Source: Lucinisca nassula (lineage: Eukaryota; Mollusca; Bivalvia; Lucinida; Lucinidae). Taken from it: a stretch of DNA of 64,000 nt. The DNA is taken from contig OY757019.1 in the NCBI GenBank assembly GCA_963580285.1, positions 62,702,587 to 62,766,586 of the forward strand, read 5' to 3'. The position numbers were made by a program, and so were the translations under genes. Under the pieces are notes generated by a model. It was given only the letters and a program-made list of their open reading frames with translations. It did no database searches and was not told the DNA's origin. Shown here piece after piece: positions 30,260 to 40,509 of this stretch. The first letter of the stretch is position 1. Every line of letters starts with the position of its first letter.

Positions 30260-30830
30260 GTTTCTGCTCGGCTTTGATGATTCATTTCACTGGCACCCCT
30301 CCTGATGAGGCCTCGTCACTTTGCTAGGTGCTGTTCCCACGACTCTGTAGATATGCTGAGGTAATGGAGGGAGACTCACAGTTTGATCTTGTGACGCTTC
30401 TTCTGTCCATTTCTAGTTCTCCATGATGCCTCGCCACTTTGCTCGGTCCTGTTCAATTCGTTCGCTCGACTCTGTTGGTATGCTGAAGTTCTGGAGGGAG
30501 ACTCACCGTTTGCTCTTGTAACGCTTCTTCTGGCCACCATAAAAGCGTTTGTCCATTTCTAGTTCTCCATCGAAGGTTTCCTTCGGCAAACATTTCTCAA
30601 GCATCCTGATTACTTGGCCTGTCCATCGTAACTGTGGAAGTGGTTCAATCTTTTTGCGTGCCGTTGTAAATTATCCACGTTTCACACGCTTTTAAATAGT
30701 GTTTGCAGCACCACAACTGTGTAGGCTTTTAACTTTTGTACTTCGATATCAAACACTACCACGTAGTTGGCCAAATGTGTGCACTAGCCTTGGCAATCCT
30801 TGCTTTTTGACGTCATCATAAATATGCACG
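30260..30830 (-). pseudogene. LINE RT C-terminal remnant of a second family (RTE/CR1-like)
   Basis: The minus strand encodes LRWTGQVIRMLEKCLPKETF then GELEMDKRFYGGQKKRYKSKR near 30640-30500, the conserved end of many RTE-type RTs. Further upstream (30830-30660) weak traces of AYTVVVLQTLF appear. The C-terminal segment is partly duplicated (30303-30425 and 30426-30555, about 125 bp apart). No endonuclease or RT palm remains. Confidence 0.6.
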
Positions 30831-30839
30831 GCTATTGAC

Positions 30840-31375
30840 AGTAGGCATTTATGTAGTTGTGATGGTGAAACCCTTACAAGGATTGCCAGGTGCCAGGTGA
30901 TAGATCACCTCAGTATATTTTATGCATTGCTATCACAAGTGTCAGATACTTGATCTACTCAATTTTTGCGTGTCGTTGTTTAAAAAGTTCACTCAAGACT
31001 CGAAATGCGTACATAGTATTTTTACAACAACAGCTTTCTGTCTCGAATGCAAACATTCTATTTTTACTATAACTTATTGTGTCGCCTTGATTTTTATTCA
31101 CGTTTTGCGGCCAAGTGAACAGCAATTCCGATGTGTTGAGACTGATTATGTGTATCGGGGAGGAGTGCACAGAGGTTGAGGAGAGGGGCAGGAATATTAA
31201 GTAATTGAAAATAATTATAACGCACTTTTTTCGCATCGAAATTTATAAACTCCAAAATGCTTAACTGAAGGCTCTTAAGTTTTTCGCAAATCGAGCCTAT
31301 TCGTTTCCGTTAACACGACTTTGCAGTATAAATTTATGCGTAACTATACCAAATTTAGTGACACAGAGGCCTTTC
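30840..31375. other. Unassigned spacer
   Basis: AT-rich, no supportable gene; short open frames overlap on both strands. Confidence 0.35.
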
Positions 31376-31500
31376 TGATATTTAATCTTCATCAGTGTGT
31401 CTAAACACTAAAGTTTTGAAACCGAAACGGATGATTGACAAGACCCGGCAAACACAGCACATCACCCTCCGAGCACTTACCGACCGACGTAGCTCATGAG
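31376..31500 (+). repeat. Second copy of the 8085-8215 repeat
   Basis: 'ttctgatatttaatcttcatcagt', 'aagttttgaaaccgaaacgg' and 'cacagcacatc' match 8085-8215 in order; the ATG frame is lost. Confidence 0.5.
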
Positions 31501-31664
31501 ACAGGTAAACTGGAGGCATCAGGCAAGAGACGCCTACCAGGTAACTTATAGGCGTCCCCCACCGAGCCAACATCAGCAAACATGGCCCACTCTCCACGGA
31601 AGTCCCGGGCATCAGGAAGGAGATGCCCAAAGTAGCGATTATCAGGACTGTAAAGTGGAAACAT

Positions 31665-31905
31665 TTCATGTTATTTCTGCGCTAAATATTGATTATAGGT
31701 TCTCGTTATAACCACCTCATTGACGTGGTTCTCACGAGTACCAACGCTCTTTGCTTTGAGCGGTCAAAAGGAAAATAACCTTTGCCTCTGTAAATCCCAT
31801 TTTTACGAAGTTGGGTAGGCCTCACTTTCAGGAGTTGGGGTTTACGGCACACTTCGTTGCATGAGCTTGTTAACGTAATGACATTTTGAATTTGTACAGG
31901 CAAAG
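31665..31905 (+). repeat. Hairpin-headed repeat, copy 1
   Basis: Imperfect hairpin 'gttctcgttataaccacctc...gtggttctcacgagtacc' then a tail similar to 33742-33880 (cccatttt...gtggggttta..ttcgtt). Related to the better palindrome at 33682. Confidence 0.45.
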
Positions 31906-32121
31906 GTGCAATTCCTTAGAGAATAAGTTCTGAATAGTTAGATAACATCTGCATTATGATGGATGTACGGGGATACTTTTTACGGCCGCCACACGATCAG
32001 TACTGAAATGTGCAACACACGCCACGCCCTCTAGCACCGCATTTTCATGAACAGCTGCCCATGAAATTAAGTCTAATGGCTGGTCAGGCAGAGAGTCGCT
32101 GGACTCACTGAATTCGCACAA

Positions 32122-32879
32122 CGTTGAATCATTGTCAAATTTTGGACGCCTTAACGTCGACTCGCCGCTGATTTAACTTTTACATATCGACGTTTTGTGA
32201 TTACTGAGATAAATGCGGCGACAATTGGATTTGGAGTGACCTACTTATTGTATTGGGGGAAAAACGCATTAAACCTACACTTTTTCATACAGGATGTGTT
32301 ACTTTGACAGTTTGGGTTTCAAAGCCACTATGTGTATCAGGATGTTCAAATGTAATGTATTGAATAGCGAAAAGGTTGCATGTTCAGAAAATTACAAGTT
32401 TTATGCTGTGTTTTGAAAAGTAAAGGTAGCAGAAAGAACGATCATAGGTGAAAAATCCGATTTCATTTGGTAGGAAGGGTTGTCTCCTCATAAAACAGCA
32501 ACAAATATCAACTGAACACAAAAAGTACAAAAATAAAATGTTCTTGAGGAAAACGGAGCAATTTGTGAAAAATAACAGTTTTAAAATGAGTAAAATTCAT
32601 GTTGAAGAACCAGGTCATTGATTTTGTGTTTTACGAATGAAGAGTTATCTCCCCATTTGTCTGTATGATGCTACCGATTCCGGGGCTTACGACCAATTTA
32701 GAAATAAAGTGGAGACCACTTTCATCCTTTAAGGCGGCGAGGTATATTGTCCGATGAACTTGGTTGGGCAAAGCGCCTTGGACTATGATGATCATATATC
32801 GCTTCCCTGTGAACATACTTGGCTCTGAGGACCATTAAGTTTGACAATTTGGACGTGTTGCTTGCTAATATAATAATAA
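32122..32879 (+). repeat. 755-bp block, copy 0
   Basis: From 'cgttgaatcattgtcaaat' to 'gcttgctaatataataataa'. Nearly identical to 36647-37401 and 47568-48322, where it follows the retroelement protease. Here there is no gag or protease beside it. No clear terminal repeats or coding capacity. Confidence 0.75.
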
Positions 32880-33107
32880 ACTGACTTTCGTCTGGAACAA
32901 GACGAGATCTCAAATGAAAAAGCTAACGTTATCAAGTATCCATATATCTCCGGGTCGAAGGCGGTGTGGGTACCGGGATCGAAGGTGGTGTGGGTACTTG
33001 GAGTGGGAGGCTGTGCTTCTTGAAAGATACCAACGCAACTCTTTTCTTATTAATGATATTACTCAAGATTGTATGAAATGTTCTATTTATTTTATTATTT
33101 TATTTTA

Positions 33108-33260
33108 ATTTTTTTTTTCTTTGGTTTTGGTTTTATGGCCCTTTCACGATTATTTCACTCATATCGAGCCGATCGTTAATCAGAGGTTGGCGAAAGACCG
33201 GAGTATCCGGAGAAAAACCACCTGACCTTCCGTTGCAGAACTTGACGTCTCACATGTGAA
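33108..33260 (-). repeat. SINE 3' part (5'-truncated), minus strand
   Basis: Matches the body of the SINE at 37431-37664 ('ggttttggttttatggccct' to 'cgtctcacatgtga') but lacks the tRNA head. Confidence 0.7.
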
Positions 33261-33654
33261 ATATTTTCTGCTGAACTTTGCCAAGTTCCTATGCCAATAT
33301 TTCCACTGGAGTATGTTTTTTTTTTTTTTTTTTACATGTGTTTTTTTTTGTTTGTTTTGTACATTCTTTTTCAGTAATTCATGTGAAAATAGTTGATTGT
33401 GGCAAGCTCAATTTTGGATATTACCAGATAAATGATTGTGGCAAATTTTGACACATAACTGAAAGTGAAATGACTTATTTAAAATGTGAATCAAATGTGA
33501 ATCTGATATAAGTTATTAATTATTGTGATCTTGTGAATAAAGTAGTGAATTCTAATCAAATAGTGAATTGGTTACATTAGGAAAACATGTCCGTGTGAAA
33601 TAATGGCGTCCAACATGGTGTCAGAAAAGACAAATATTAGGTAAAAATTGGCAC
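33261..33654. other. AT-rich spacer before the hairpin repeat
   Basis: T-runs at 33318-33355. A sequence 'atggtgtcagaaaag' near 33615 faintly resembles a primer-binding site; not supported further. Confidence 0.3.
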
Positions 33655-33880
33655 ACATATCTTATTTCTGCGTTCAACATAGATTGTGGGTGCTCATTAG
33701 AACCGCCTCGGTGAGGCGGTTCTAACGAGTACCCATAATCTACGGTTTTGAGCAAAATTAAGGCAGATACTGTTTACCCCCTTACACCCCATTTTTCCAT
33801 ATAGAAAGTGGGGTTTAGAGGGGTCTTCGTTTCACGGACGTGTTATCGTGATGATATTGCGAATCCTAGTGAGTCAATTC
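33655..33880. repeat. Palindrome-headed repeat, copy 2
   Basis: The sequence 33682-33742 is a near-perfect inverted repeat of about 28-bp arms ('tagaaccgcctc' / 'gaggcggttcta' at the tip), followed by a tail shared with 31665-31905. Confidence 0.6.
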
Positions 33881-34292
33881 TTGAACTTGTGCGAATTATC
33901 ATGGCACTGTGACTAGGGAATTGTGAAATTGTGACTTTAACGTAGTATGACCCATCTTCTTTCTTATGAATGTTTTCATTGCTCTTAAAGGAACTTATTT
34001 TTGATTTTTATTTGCCTTCACTGTAGCTGGTGTTGGGCCGTGTGGCGGCCGTAAAACGTCTCCCCGTACATAAACCATAGTGCAGTTTATATTTTTTACT
34101 TTTGGTCCTTTGAGATCAGCGTGAATATTCTGAGAAATCAGAAATAAATTATTGGTTTAGACTCATATTCTAGACAGGTTTTTAATTATTTTGACCCCAT
34201 TTTGATTTATATCAGTCTATGAATCGACTGCCTATTCGAAATTTGCAAAATTGCAGTATGTTTTCTCTGCCTTTCTTTGCCGGATCATTGCA

Positions 34293-34338
34293 GGGTCACT
34301 GATGAGGCTTTATTAGCCGAAACTACGTAGTATGACCC
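34293..34338 (+). ncRNA. Type I hammerhead ribozyme, array 1 unit 1
   Basis: GGGTCA (34293-34298), CTGATGA (34299-34305), stem II GGCT-loop-AGCC (34306-34318), GAAA (34319-34322), stem III within ACTACGTAGT, triplet GTA with cleavage after 34332, TGACCC (34333-34338) pairing perfectly with GGGTCA. Confidence 0.9.
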
Positions 34339-34678
34339 ATCTTCTTTCTTATGAATGTTTTCATTGCTCTTAAAGGAACTTATTTTTTATTTTTATTTGC
34401 CTTCACTGTAGCTGGTGTTGTGCCGTGTGGCGGCCGTAAAACGTCTCCCCGTACATCAACCATAGTGCAGTTTATATTGTTTACTATTGGTCCTTTGAGA
34501 TCAGCGTGAATATTCTGAGAAATCAGAAATAAATTATTGGTTTAGACTCATATTCTAGACAGGTTTTTAATTATTGTGACCCCATTTTTGATTTATATCA
34601 GTCTATGAATCGACTGCCTATTCGAAATTCGCAAAATTGCAGTATGTTTCCTCTGGCTTTCTTTGCCGGATCATTGCA

Positions 34679-34724
34679 GGGTCACTGATGAGGCTTTATT
34701 AGCCGAAACTACGTAGTATGACCC
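34679..34724 (+). ncRNA. Type I hammerhead ribozyme, array 1 unit 2
   Basis: Same 46-nt sequence as the first; cleavage expected after 34718. Confidence 0.9.
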
Positions 34725-35063
34725 ATCTTCTTTCTTATGAATGTTTTCATTGCTCTTAAAGGAATTTATTTTTGATTTTTATTTGCCTTCACTATAGCTG
34801 GTGCTGTGCCGTGTTGCGGCCGTAAAACGTCTCCCCGTACATCAACCATAGTGCAGTTTATATTTTTTACTTTTGGTCCTTTGAGATCAGCGTGAATATT
34901 CTGAGAAATCAGAAATAAATTATTGGTTTAGAATCATATTCTAGACAGGTTTTTAATTATTTTGACCCATTTTGATTTAATATCAGTCTATGAATCGACT
35001 GCCTATTCGAAATTCGCAAAATTGCATTATGTATCCTCTGGCTTTCTTTGCCGGATCATTGCA

Positions 35064-35109
35064 GGGTCACTGATGAGGCTTTATTAGCCGAAACTACGTA
35101 GTATGGCCC
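35064..35109 (+). ncRNA. Type I hammerhead ribozyme, array 1 unit 3
   Basis: Core intact; the 3' stem I strand is TGGCCC, giving one G-U pair with GGGTCA. Cleavage expected after 35103, about 205 nt before the gag start. Confidence 0.88.
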
Positions 35110-35308
35110 ATCTTCTTTCTTATGAATGTTTTCATTGCTCTTAAAGGAACTTATTTTTGATTTTTATTTAATGTCTTTGTGACTTGTGTTATCACACTTT
35201 AATAAATTGTAAGATAGATTGATAGTGACAATTTGTGAAAATATAGTGCAGTGAACTGTCTTTTGCGAAGTGTGAATATTTGATGACTTCCAGATAAGTG
35301 TACTCAAT

Positions 35309-36127
35309 ATGGCTACTAAAGAAGACATTACAGATCATGAACTAAAATTAATTGAGGCAATGCGCCACCTGAAGGTGAAACCAGAAAGAGTGGAAACTAC
35401 AGAAGATTTAGAAAAAATTATGAAGGGATATGATCATGAAGGAGTGGAAAGACGACAGTTTCCTCGTTTAAGCATTTTCTTTGGTGAAGATGGGAAAGGA
35501 GAGGTTACATATCAAACTTACAAATACGAGATTGAATGTCTACTACAAGAGAGGAAATATCCAGAGGATCAAATTCTGTTAGCAATCAGAAGATCAGCAA
35601 AAGGTGAAGCAGCAAATATATTAAGACGACTTGGGGTCAGTGCAAATGTTGGTGACATACTTAGAAAATTTAACAGTTCTTTCAGGCAAATTGATTCACC
35701 GGAGATAATCATGAAGAAATTTTATGCTATAGAACAGAAGCCAACGGAATCCTTGATCGTCTATGCTGCTAGAGTTGAAAGTGCAACAAAGTGTCAGGCA
35801 GTAAGCCAGAAGCCCTCTGAAATGCAAGAAGTCAAAGACTTATTGAAACAAATGAATGAGAAAATAAAATTACTAGAGGAGAATCGAGAACAACAACAGA
35901 ATGTGCCTCTGAGAGGAAGTGGAGCATACAGGGGACCTAGACACTTTAGAGGAGCTTACGCCAATGGCAGAAGAATGTTTAATAGAGGTAGAGGACAATT
36001 TAGACCATCACGTCCGACTGGAACAACATTCAGACCAACAGTACAACCCCAACCGAATCGGAACAGCTTTAATTGCTACTCTTGTGATGGAGAAAATCAT
36101 ATTGCAAGAAACTGTCCGGGAAACTAG
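35309..36127 (+). CDS. gag: Gag-like protein, Ty3/Arc-PNMA type, copy A (internal deletion)
   Basis: 272 codons from ATG (MATKEDITDHELKLIEA) to TAG at 36125-36127. Residues about 50-130 resemble a PNMA/Arc-type capsid N-lobe (RLSIFFGEDGKGEVTYQTYKYEIECLL, ILLAIRRSAKGEAANILRRLG). Then a Gln/Glu helix, an Arg/Gly-rich region (RGSGAYRGPRHFRGAYANGR) and one CCHC knuckle (CYSCDGENHIARNC). Gag would assemble particles and bind RNA. Against copy B it lacks 206 nt after residue about 154, removing most of the capsid C-lobe; the deletion lies between two TGA triplets (microhomology) and happens to keep the frame open. It overlaps the protease frame through a -1 frameshift site. Confidence 0.8.
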   Translation: MATKEDITDHELKLIEAMRHLKVKPERVETTEDLEKIMKGYDHEGVERRQFPRLSIFFGEDGKGEVTYQTYKYEIECLLQERKYPEDQILLAIRRSAKGEAANILRRLGVSANVGDILRKFNSSFRQIDSPEIIMKKFYAIEQKPTESLIVYAARVESATKCQAVSQKPSEMQEVKDLLKQMNEKIKLLEENREQQQNVPLRGSGAYRGPRHFRGAYANGRRMFNRGRGQFRPSRPTGTTFRPTVQPQPNRNSFNCYSCDGENHIARNCPGN

Positions 36128-36161
36128 TGAGTGCTCCTGTGACGGGATCTGATGGGAGCAC
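36118..36161 (+). promoter_or_regulatory. Programmed -1 ribosomal frameshift signal, gag/protease, copy A
   Basis: Slippery heptamer GGGAAAC (36118-36124) in the right phase (G-GGA-AAC) directly before the gag TAG. A 6-nt spacer is followed by a 7-bp stem GTGCTCC (36131-36137) / GGAGCAC (36155-36161). Slipping back one base enters the protease frame. Confidence 0.75.
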
Positions 36162-36696
36162 AGCCACTGACAAAATAAATGGTCCCTGTCTGGTTGGACA
36201 GCCTACGGAAACAACAGTTTTGTTGATTTATTCTGTCGAAGCGAAAGCCCTTTTGGATACTGGTTCATGTATCAGCAGCATTGGAAAGTCAGTTTATGAA
36301 AAGAACTTGAATCATCTTCCTATGTTGCCATTGTCTGATATACTAAATGTTGAATGTGCTGACGGCCAGAGTTTACCCTATTTAGGATATATTAAGGCTA
36401 CTATGGCATCATTTGGGATTCCTCAATGTTCAGAGCAATTTTGCTTATTTCTTATTGTACAAGACACCAATTACAACCTCGGAGTTCCAGTCTTGATTGG
36501 CACCAACATTTTAGATGAAATTATAAAGGATTGCAAATCACAGCACGGTGAAAGGTATCTTCAAAAAGCAAATCTTCAGACGTCATGGTACCTTAGTCTC
36601 AGTTGTTTAGCTATCAGACAGAAACAGTTAACAATACAGAAGAACACGTTGAATCATTGTCAAATTTTGGACGCCTTAACGTCGACTCGCCGCTGA
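36119..36696 (+). CDS. Retropepsin-like aspartic protease, copy A
   Basis: Open in the -1 frame after the gag stop for about 190 codons. The catalytic motif is ALLDTGSCISSIG (about 36247-36285) and the C-terminal strand-turn motif is VPVLIGTNILDEI (about 36487-36525), the normal pair for one retropepsin monomer. It would process Gag. After residue about 175 the frame runs into the 755-bp block at 36647, so the last 17 residues are foreign and RT, RNase H and integrase are missing. There is no native ATG; translation would depend on the frameshift. Confidence 0.75.
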
Positions 36697-37401
36697 TTTA
36701 ACTTTTACATATCGACGTTTTGTGATTACTAAGATAAATGCGGCGACAATTGGATTTTGAGTGACCTACTTATTGTATTGGGGGAAAAACGCATTAAACC
36801 TACACTTTTTCACACAGGATGCGTTACTTTGACAGTTTGGGTTTCAAAGCCACTATGTGTATCAGGATGTTCAAATGTAATGTATTGAATAGCGAAAAGG
36901 TTGCATGTTTAGAAAATTACAAGTTTTATGCTGTGTTTTGAAAAGTAAAGGTAGCAGAAAGAACGATCATAGGTGAAAAATCCGATTTCATTTGGTAGGA
37001 AGGGTTGTCTCCTCATAAAACAGCAACAAATATCAACTGAACACAAAAAGTACAAAAATAAAATGTTCTTGAGGAAAACGGAGCAATTTGTGAAAAATAA
37101 CAGTTTTAAAATGAGTAAAATTCATGTTGAAGAACCAGGTCATTGATTTTGTGTTTTATGAATGAAGAGTTATCTCCACATTTGTCTGTATGATGCTACC
37201 GCTACCAATTCCGGAGCTTACGACCAATTTAGAAATAAAGTGGAGACCACTTTCATCCTTTAAGGCGGTGAGGTATATTGTCCGATGAACTTGGTTGGGC
37301 AAAGCGCCTTGGACTATGATGATCATATATCGCTTCCCTGTGAGGACTGAGGACCATTAAGTTTGACAATTTGGACGTGTTGCTTGCTAATATAATAATA
37401 A
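36647..37401 (+). repeat. 755-bp block, copy A
   Basis: Truncates the retroelement after the protease. Same limits as 32122-32879 and 47568-48322. Confidence 0.75.
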
Positions 37402-37430
37402 CCGCTAAAAGCTTGCTTTAAACGAAAATG

Positions 37431-37664
37431 TTTTTTTTTTCTTTGGTTTTGGTTTTACGGCCCTTTCACGATTATTTCACTCATATCGAGCCGATCGTTA
37501 ATCAGAGGTGGGTGAAAGACCGGAGTATCCGGAGAAAAACCACCTGACCTTCCGTTGCAGAACTTGACGTCTCACATGTGACCCGAGCCAGGCTCGAATC
37601 CACAGCGGCGAGAGACCTACTGATTAAGAGTCAGCGCTCTTATCCACTAGGCCACGGAGGCCCG
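37431..37664 (-). mobile_element. tRNA-derived SINE (Lys-type head), copy A
   Basis: Minus strand: 'ggcctccgtggcctagtgga' with box A, an anticodon-loop-like CTCTTAATC (Lys-CTT-like), box B GGATTCGAGCC, then a conserved body ending in 'ccaaaaccaaag' and a poly-A (poly-T on the plus strand, 37431-37440). Confidence 0.75.
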
Positions 37665-38180
37665 TGAAAATGGTTTTAATTTGCCTAGGACTTTTAAAAA
37701 ATCAACTCAAATGACCTTTGACAAAGAATGCTAAATGACCTTAGCTTTCAGCATTGATAGAGGTCAAAGTTTCATATCACAGATTATATTACTAAGAGAA
37801 AAATTCGCAGTTTCCCTACGGTACCAAATTTCATCTTTCCCCATAATAGGTCAAGGCCATCCCAAGGTCATTATTTACATAACTTTTGTAGTACAAGAGT
37901 CCCCAATAGTACATATCAAGTTTCAAGTCAATGGACCCAGTGGTTCTGAAAAAGACGATATTTTAAGTTTGTTTCTTTTACCATATATGGATATTGTGGT
38001 TTTTATGGTCATATGACCTGGACTAATTGATTATAGTTTCTTTCTCCTATCCCACATGGGCTTCAGATTTAATATTCTTTTATTTAGCCTAGTAGTTTCT
38101 AACAAAAAGTCGCCCAGCAGGCAACGATCGCTCACCTTAGAACTAGCACAACGCCAGCATCATTATCCTGCTGCATTATT
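37665..38180. other. Duplicated spacer without a gene
   Basis: Also at 48544-49060. One 93-codon frame (37735-38016) is open in both copies but has no recognised domain and no homology-based support; probably chance in a repeat. Confidence 0.35.
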
Positions 38181-38194
38181 ATGCTTCGCTGACT

Positions 38195-38772
38195 ATCAAC
38201 CAACCAGATTTGTTTAATTCACAAACTGCATCACAAACAATATGGATCCTGATCAGATCTGGATCTACACTCACGCAGAGGTAAGGGTATCATGGGTAAA
38301 GGTTAAAGCTTATTGAAAATGTGTTTCTAGGACAGACGAAATCAGCTGGATTTGTTGAGACTTGCTCATCTAAGGTTTACACCTTGCCAAGGTACGCAAC
38401 ATGTCCAATCTGGTTTGAAATCAAATGGACCCAATATTGTGTGAATATTCCTATCTGGCCGAGTATTAAACACAGTCTTCACTATCTGCTTCATTACATG
38501 TAGCTGACTATCAACCAATCAAATTACTTGATTTAATATATTTGCTTCATTCACAAACTGCATGTCAAACAGTATAGATCCTGCCCATATCTGGATCTAC
38601 ACTCATGCAAAGGTAAGGGTGTCATGTTCAGCGGGATAAGGGTTAAGGGTTAAGGTTAAAGCTTGTTAAAAACATGACAGATGAAATTAGCTGGGTTAGT
38701 TGGGACTTGCTCATCTAAGGTTTATTCCTCGCCAAAGTACGCAACATATGCCAAATCTGGTTTGAAGTCAAA

Positions 38773-38775
<3 letters not shown>
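38195..38775 (+). repeat. Tandem duplication, unit about 305 bp
   Basis: 'gctgactatcaaccaa..', 'tctggatctacactca', 'cttgctcatctaaggttta' occur in order at 38189-38455 and again at 38503-38770. Repeated in copy B at 49069-49650. Confidence 0.6.

Positions 38776-38816
<41 letters not shown>
38775..38816. repeat. (GT)n microsatellite, copy A (about 42 bp)
   Basis: Uninterrupted GT run; 75 bp at the matching place in copy B. Confidence 0.95.
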
Positions 38817-38817
<1 letters not shown>

Positions 38818-38819
38818 AT

Positions 38820-39580
38820 TTGAACATTTGCTAAGATTTTTCAGTTTCGGCTTGTATGGCTCTTTCAGCTGGATGCGTAGCAACAGTGTATTTCACAATT
38901 TATCTCAAAACTTTTCTGAATAGTCCTTAATCAACATGCTGATGAAAACTCAAAGCATTGAAAACCAGTGGGTCGATTGTCTCTGAGTGTAGGCTGGGAA
39001 AATAGTCATGGAAATACCTTGTTTAAGTAAGTTTCAGGTTCTGAGAGTTTTGTATAACCCTTAAATCCAAGTTTTTAAGCAAAAAGTGTAGACCCTGATC
39101 AGACGCTGCGTTTTGCGTCGTCTGATCCTTAAATTCTGTACTGCGAGCAAAGAGTCCAGATCCTGATAAGACGTCGCGTTCTGCGGCGTCTGAGTTGGGT
39201 CTACGACATTTGTCATTCCCGTCCCGTGGTTCCAGTCCAGATTCTATAGATAACCTGCTTGCGCATAATGCCGATCCTGTCAGAGCTTTTGATGCTCCTG
39301 TATATATCAACGGGGAGCTTTTGTGGTTTCTGTCCATGGCTGTCAACATTTAGCATTAATGCTGGCGATAGCTGATAAAACACATTCATCGCCATAATCA
39401 TTTTCAGATTTAAACTTATATACTTAGGCCCCGCCCACCGGGGCTTGGAGAAATGATCTGAAACCGACCGTAAATCGCTGAGCCTCTCGTCGTGTTTATG
39501 AAACAGACAAAAATAACTTGTAAATTTCCATTAAAAAATACCCTCATCACGTCAAAATATCGATTTGTTAAAATTAAACT
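38820..39580. other. Unassigned spacer of the duplicated segment, copy A
   Basis: Contains a near repeat 'gatcagacgctgcgttttgc' / 'gataagacgtcgcgttctgc' (39099 and 39165). A 108-codon minus frame (39349-39023) is conserved in copy B only because the DNA is duplicated. Confidence 0.35.
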
Positions 39581-39584
39581 CTAT

Positions 39585-39625
39585 CTCTCTCTCTCTCTCT
39601 CTCTCTCCCTCTCTCTCTCTCTCTC
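39585..39625. repeat. (CT)n microsatellite, copy A
   Basis: About 41 bp with one CCC interruption; longer (about 49 bp) in copy B at 50491-50539. Confidence 0.9.
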
Positions 39626-39649
39626 ATACACACACGTACGCGCACACGC

Positions 39650-40476
39650 ACGCACACACCGCCCCCGCCCATCCGGGCTTGAATAATAGATCGGGCTGCA
39701 TGATGCTTTCACACAGAGCTGAAACTGACTGCACATGAATACTGGTAAACCGCTTAGAGGTTCTTAGCCTTCCCAGGAAAATTGATGTGAGTCGGGACCG
39801 TCCATGCATATAAACCGTATTGGTTCATTGAGCGGCAGGGCTTGATATGTCATTTCATCTCAGTCCCCAACAAGTGCAAGCAACGTCTCCAAAATGGCCT
39901 ATAGAATGTTGACGGGGACGTTTTGTTTGTTTGGTTTGAGGTTCAACGTCTCCGTCAATACTGTAGAAGTAATGCTTTGGAGACATTGCTACCAATTTTG
40001 TGGGACTTTTACCCGGCATTGAGATGAAATGACATTTCAGACCCTATCGCCTTATGAAACCAACAGGGGTTATAATCATGGACGGTCCGACTCGCACCGC
40101 TTTGACTGGACAGGCTTAGATCCTCTAAGCGGTTCACCAGTACTCATGGACGGTCAGTTTCAGCTCTGCGTGGAAGCATCATACAGCCTATCTATTTCTT
40201 CAAGCCCCGATGGGCGAGGACGGTGACGTAAAACCTCAAATCAAACAAACAAACACAGATACGTACGCCACATGTTCGTTCGGACCCCGCCCATCGGGGT
40301 TAAGAGAAACTGACTGGGCTGCATGTTGCTTTCACACAGAGCTCAAACGGACTGTACTTGAGCACTGGTAAACCGCTTAGGATGTCGAAGCCATCTCAGT
40401 CAAAGTAATACTTGTCGGACCATCCATGCCTATTTACCCAGTTGTTTTTCATCGGGTCACACGGCTTGAGATGTCA

Positions 40477-40509
<33 letters not shown>

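Larger units (their letters stand above)
33941..35170 (+). repeat. Retrozyme-like tandem array 1 (unit about 385 bp, three complete units)
   Basis: Units measured from one ribozyme cleavage site to the next are 33948-34332, 34333-34718 and 34719-35103 (385, 386 and 385 bp), then a partial unit to about 35170. Each carries 'cttcactgtagctggtgttg', the box 'gtgtggcggccgtaaaacg' and a hammerhead at its end. Unit length and type I hammerheads with very short stem III fit the small circular-RNA retrozymes known from animals. The gag ORF starts 206 bp after the last cleavage site. Confidence 0.85.

Noticed and set aside
30298..30320. 'cctgatgaggcctcgtc' as another hammerhead
   Set aside because: No GAAA or stem III follows; the segment is explained as LINE RT coding sequence on the minus strand.
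33611..33630. Primer-binding site for an LTR retrotransposon ('atggtgtcagaaaag')
   Set aside because: Only weak resemblance, 1.7 kb from gag with the ribozyme array between, and no LTR pair seen around either gag-protease unit.
33941..37401. Treating the hammerhead array as the 5' LTR of the gag element
   Set aside because: No matching array or LTR lies downstream of the protease in either copy, and no TG...CA ends with a target duplication were found.
37570..37664. tRNA-Lys gene on the minus strand
   Set aside because: Head of a SINE: the conserved body and A-tail follow, and the same unit is duplicated at 48352-48543.
37735..38016. 93-codon ORF preserved in both duplication copies (also 48614-48895)
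   Set aside because: Preservation follows from the recent duplication and gives no independent evidence of coding.
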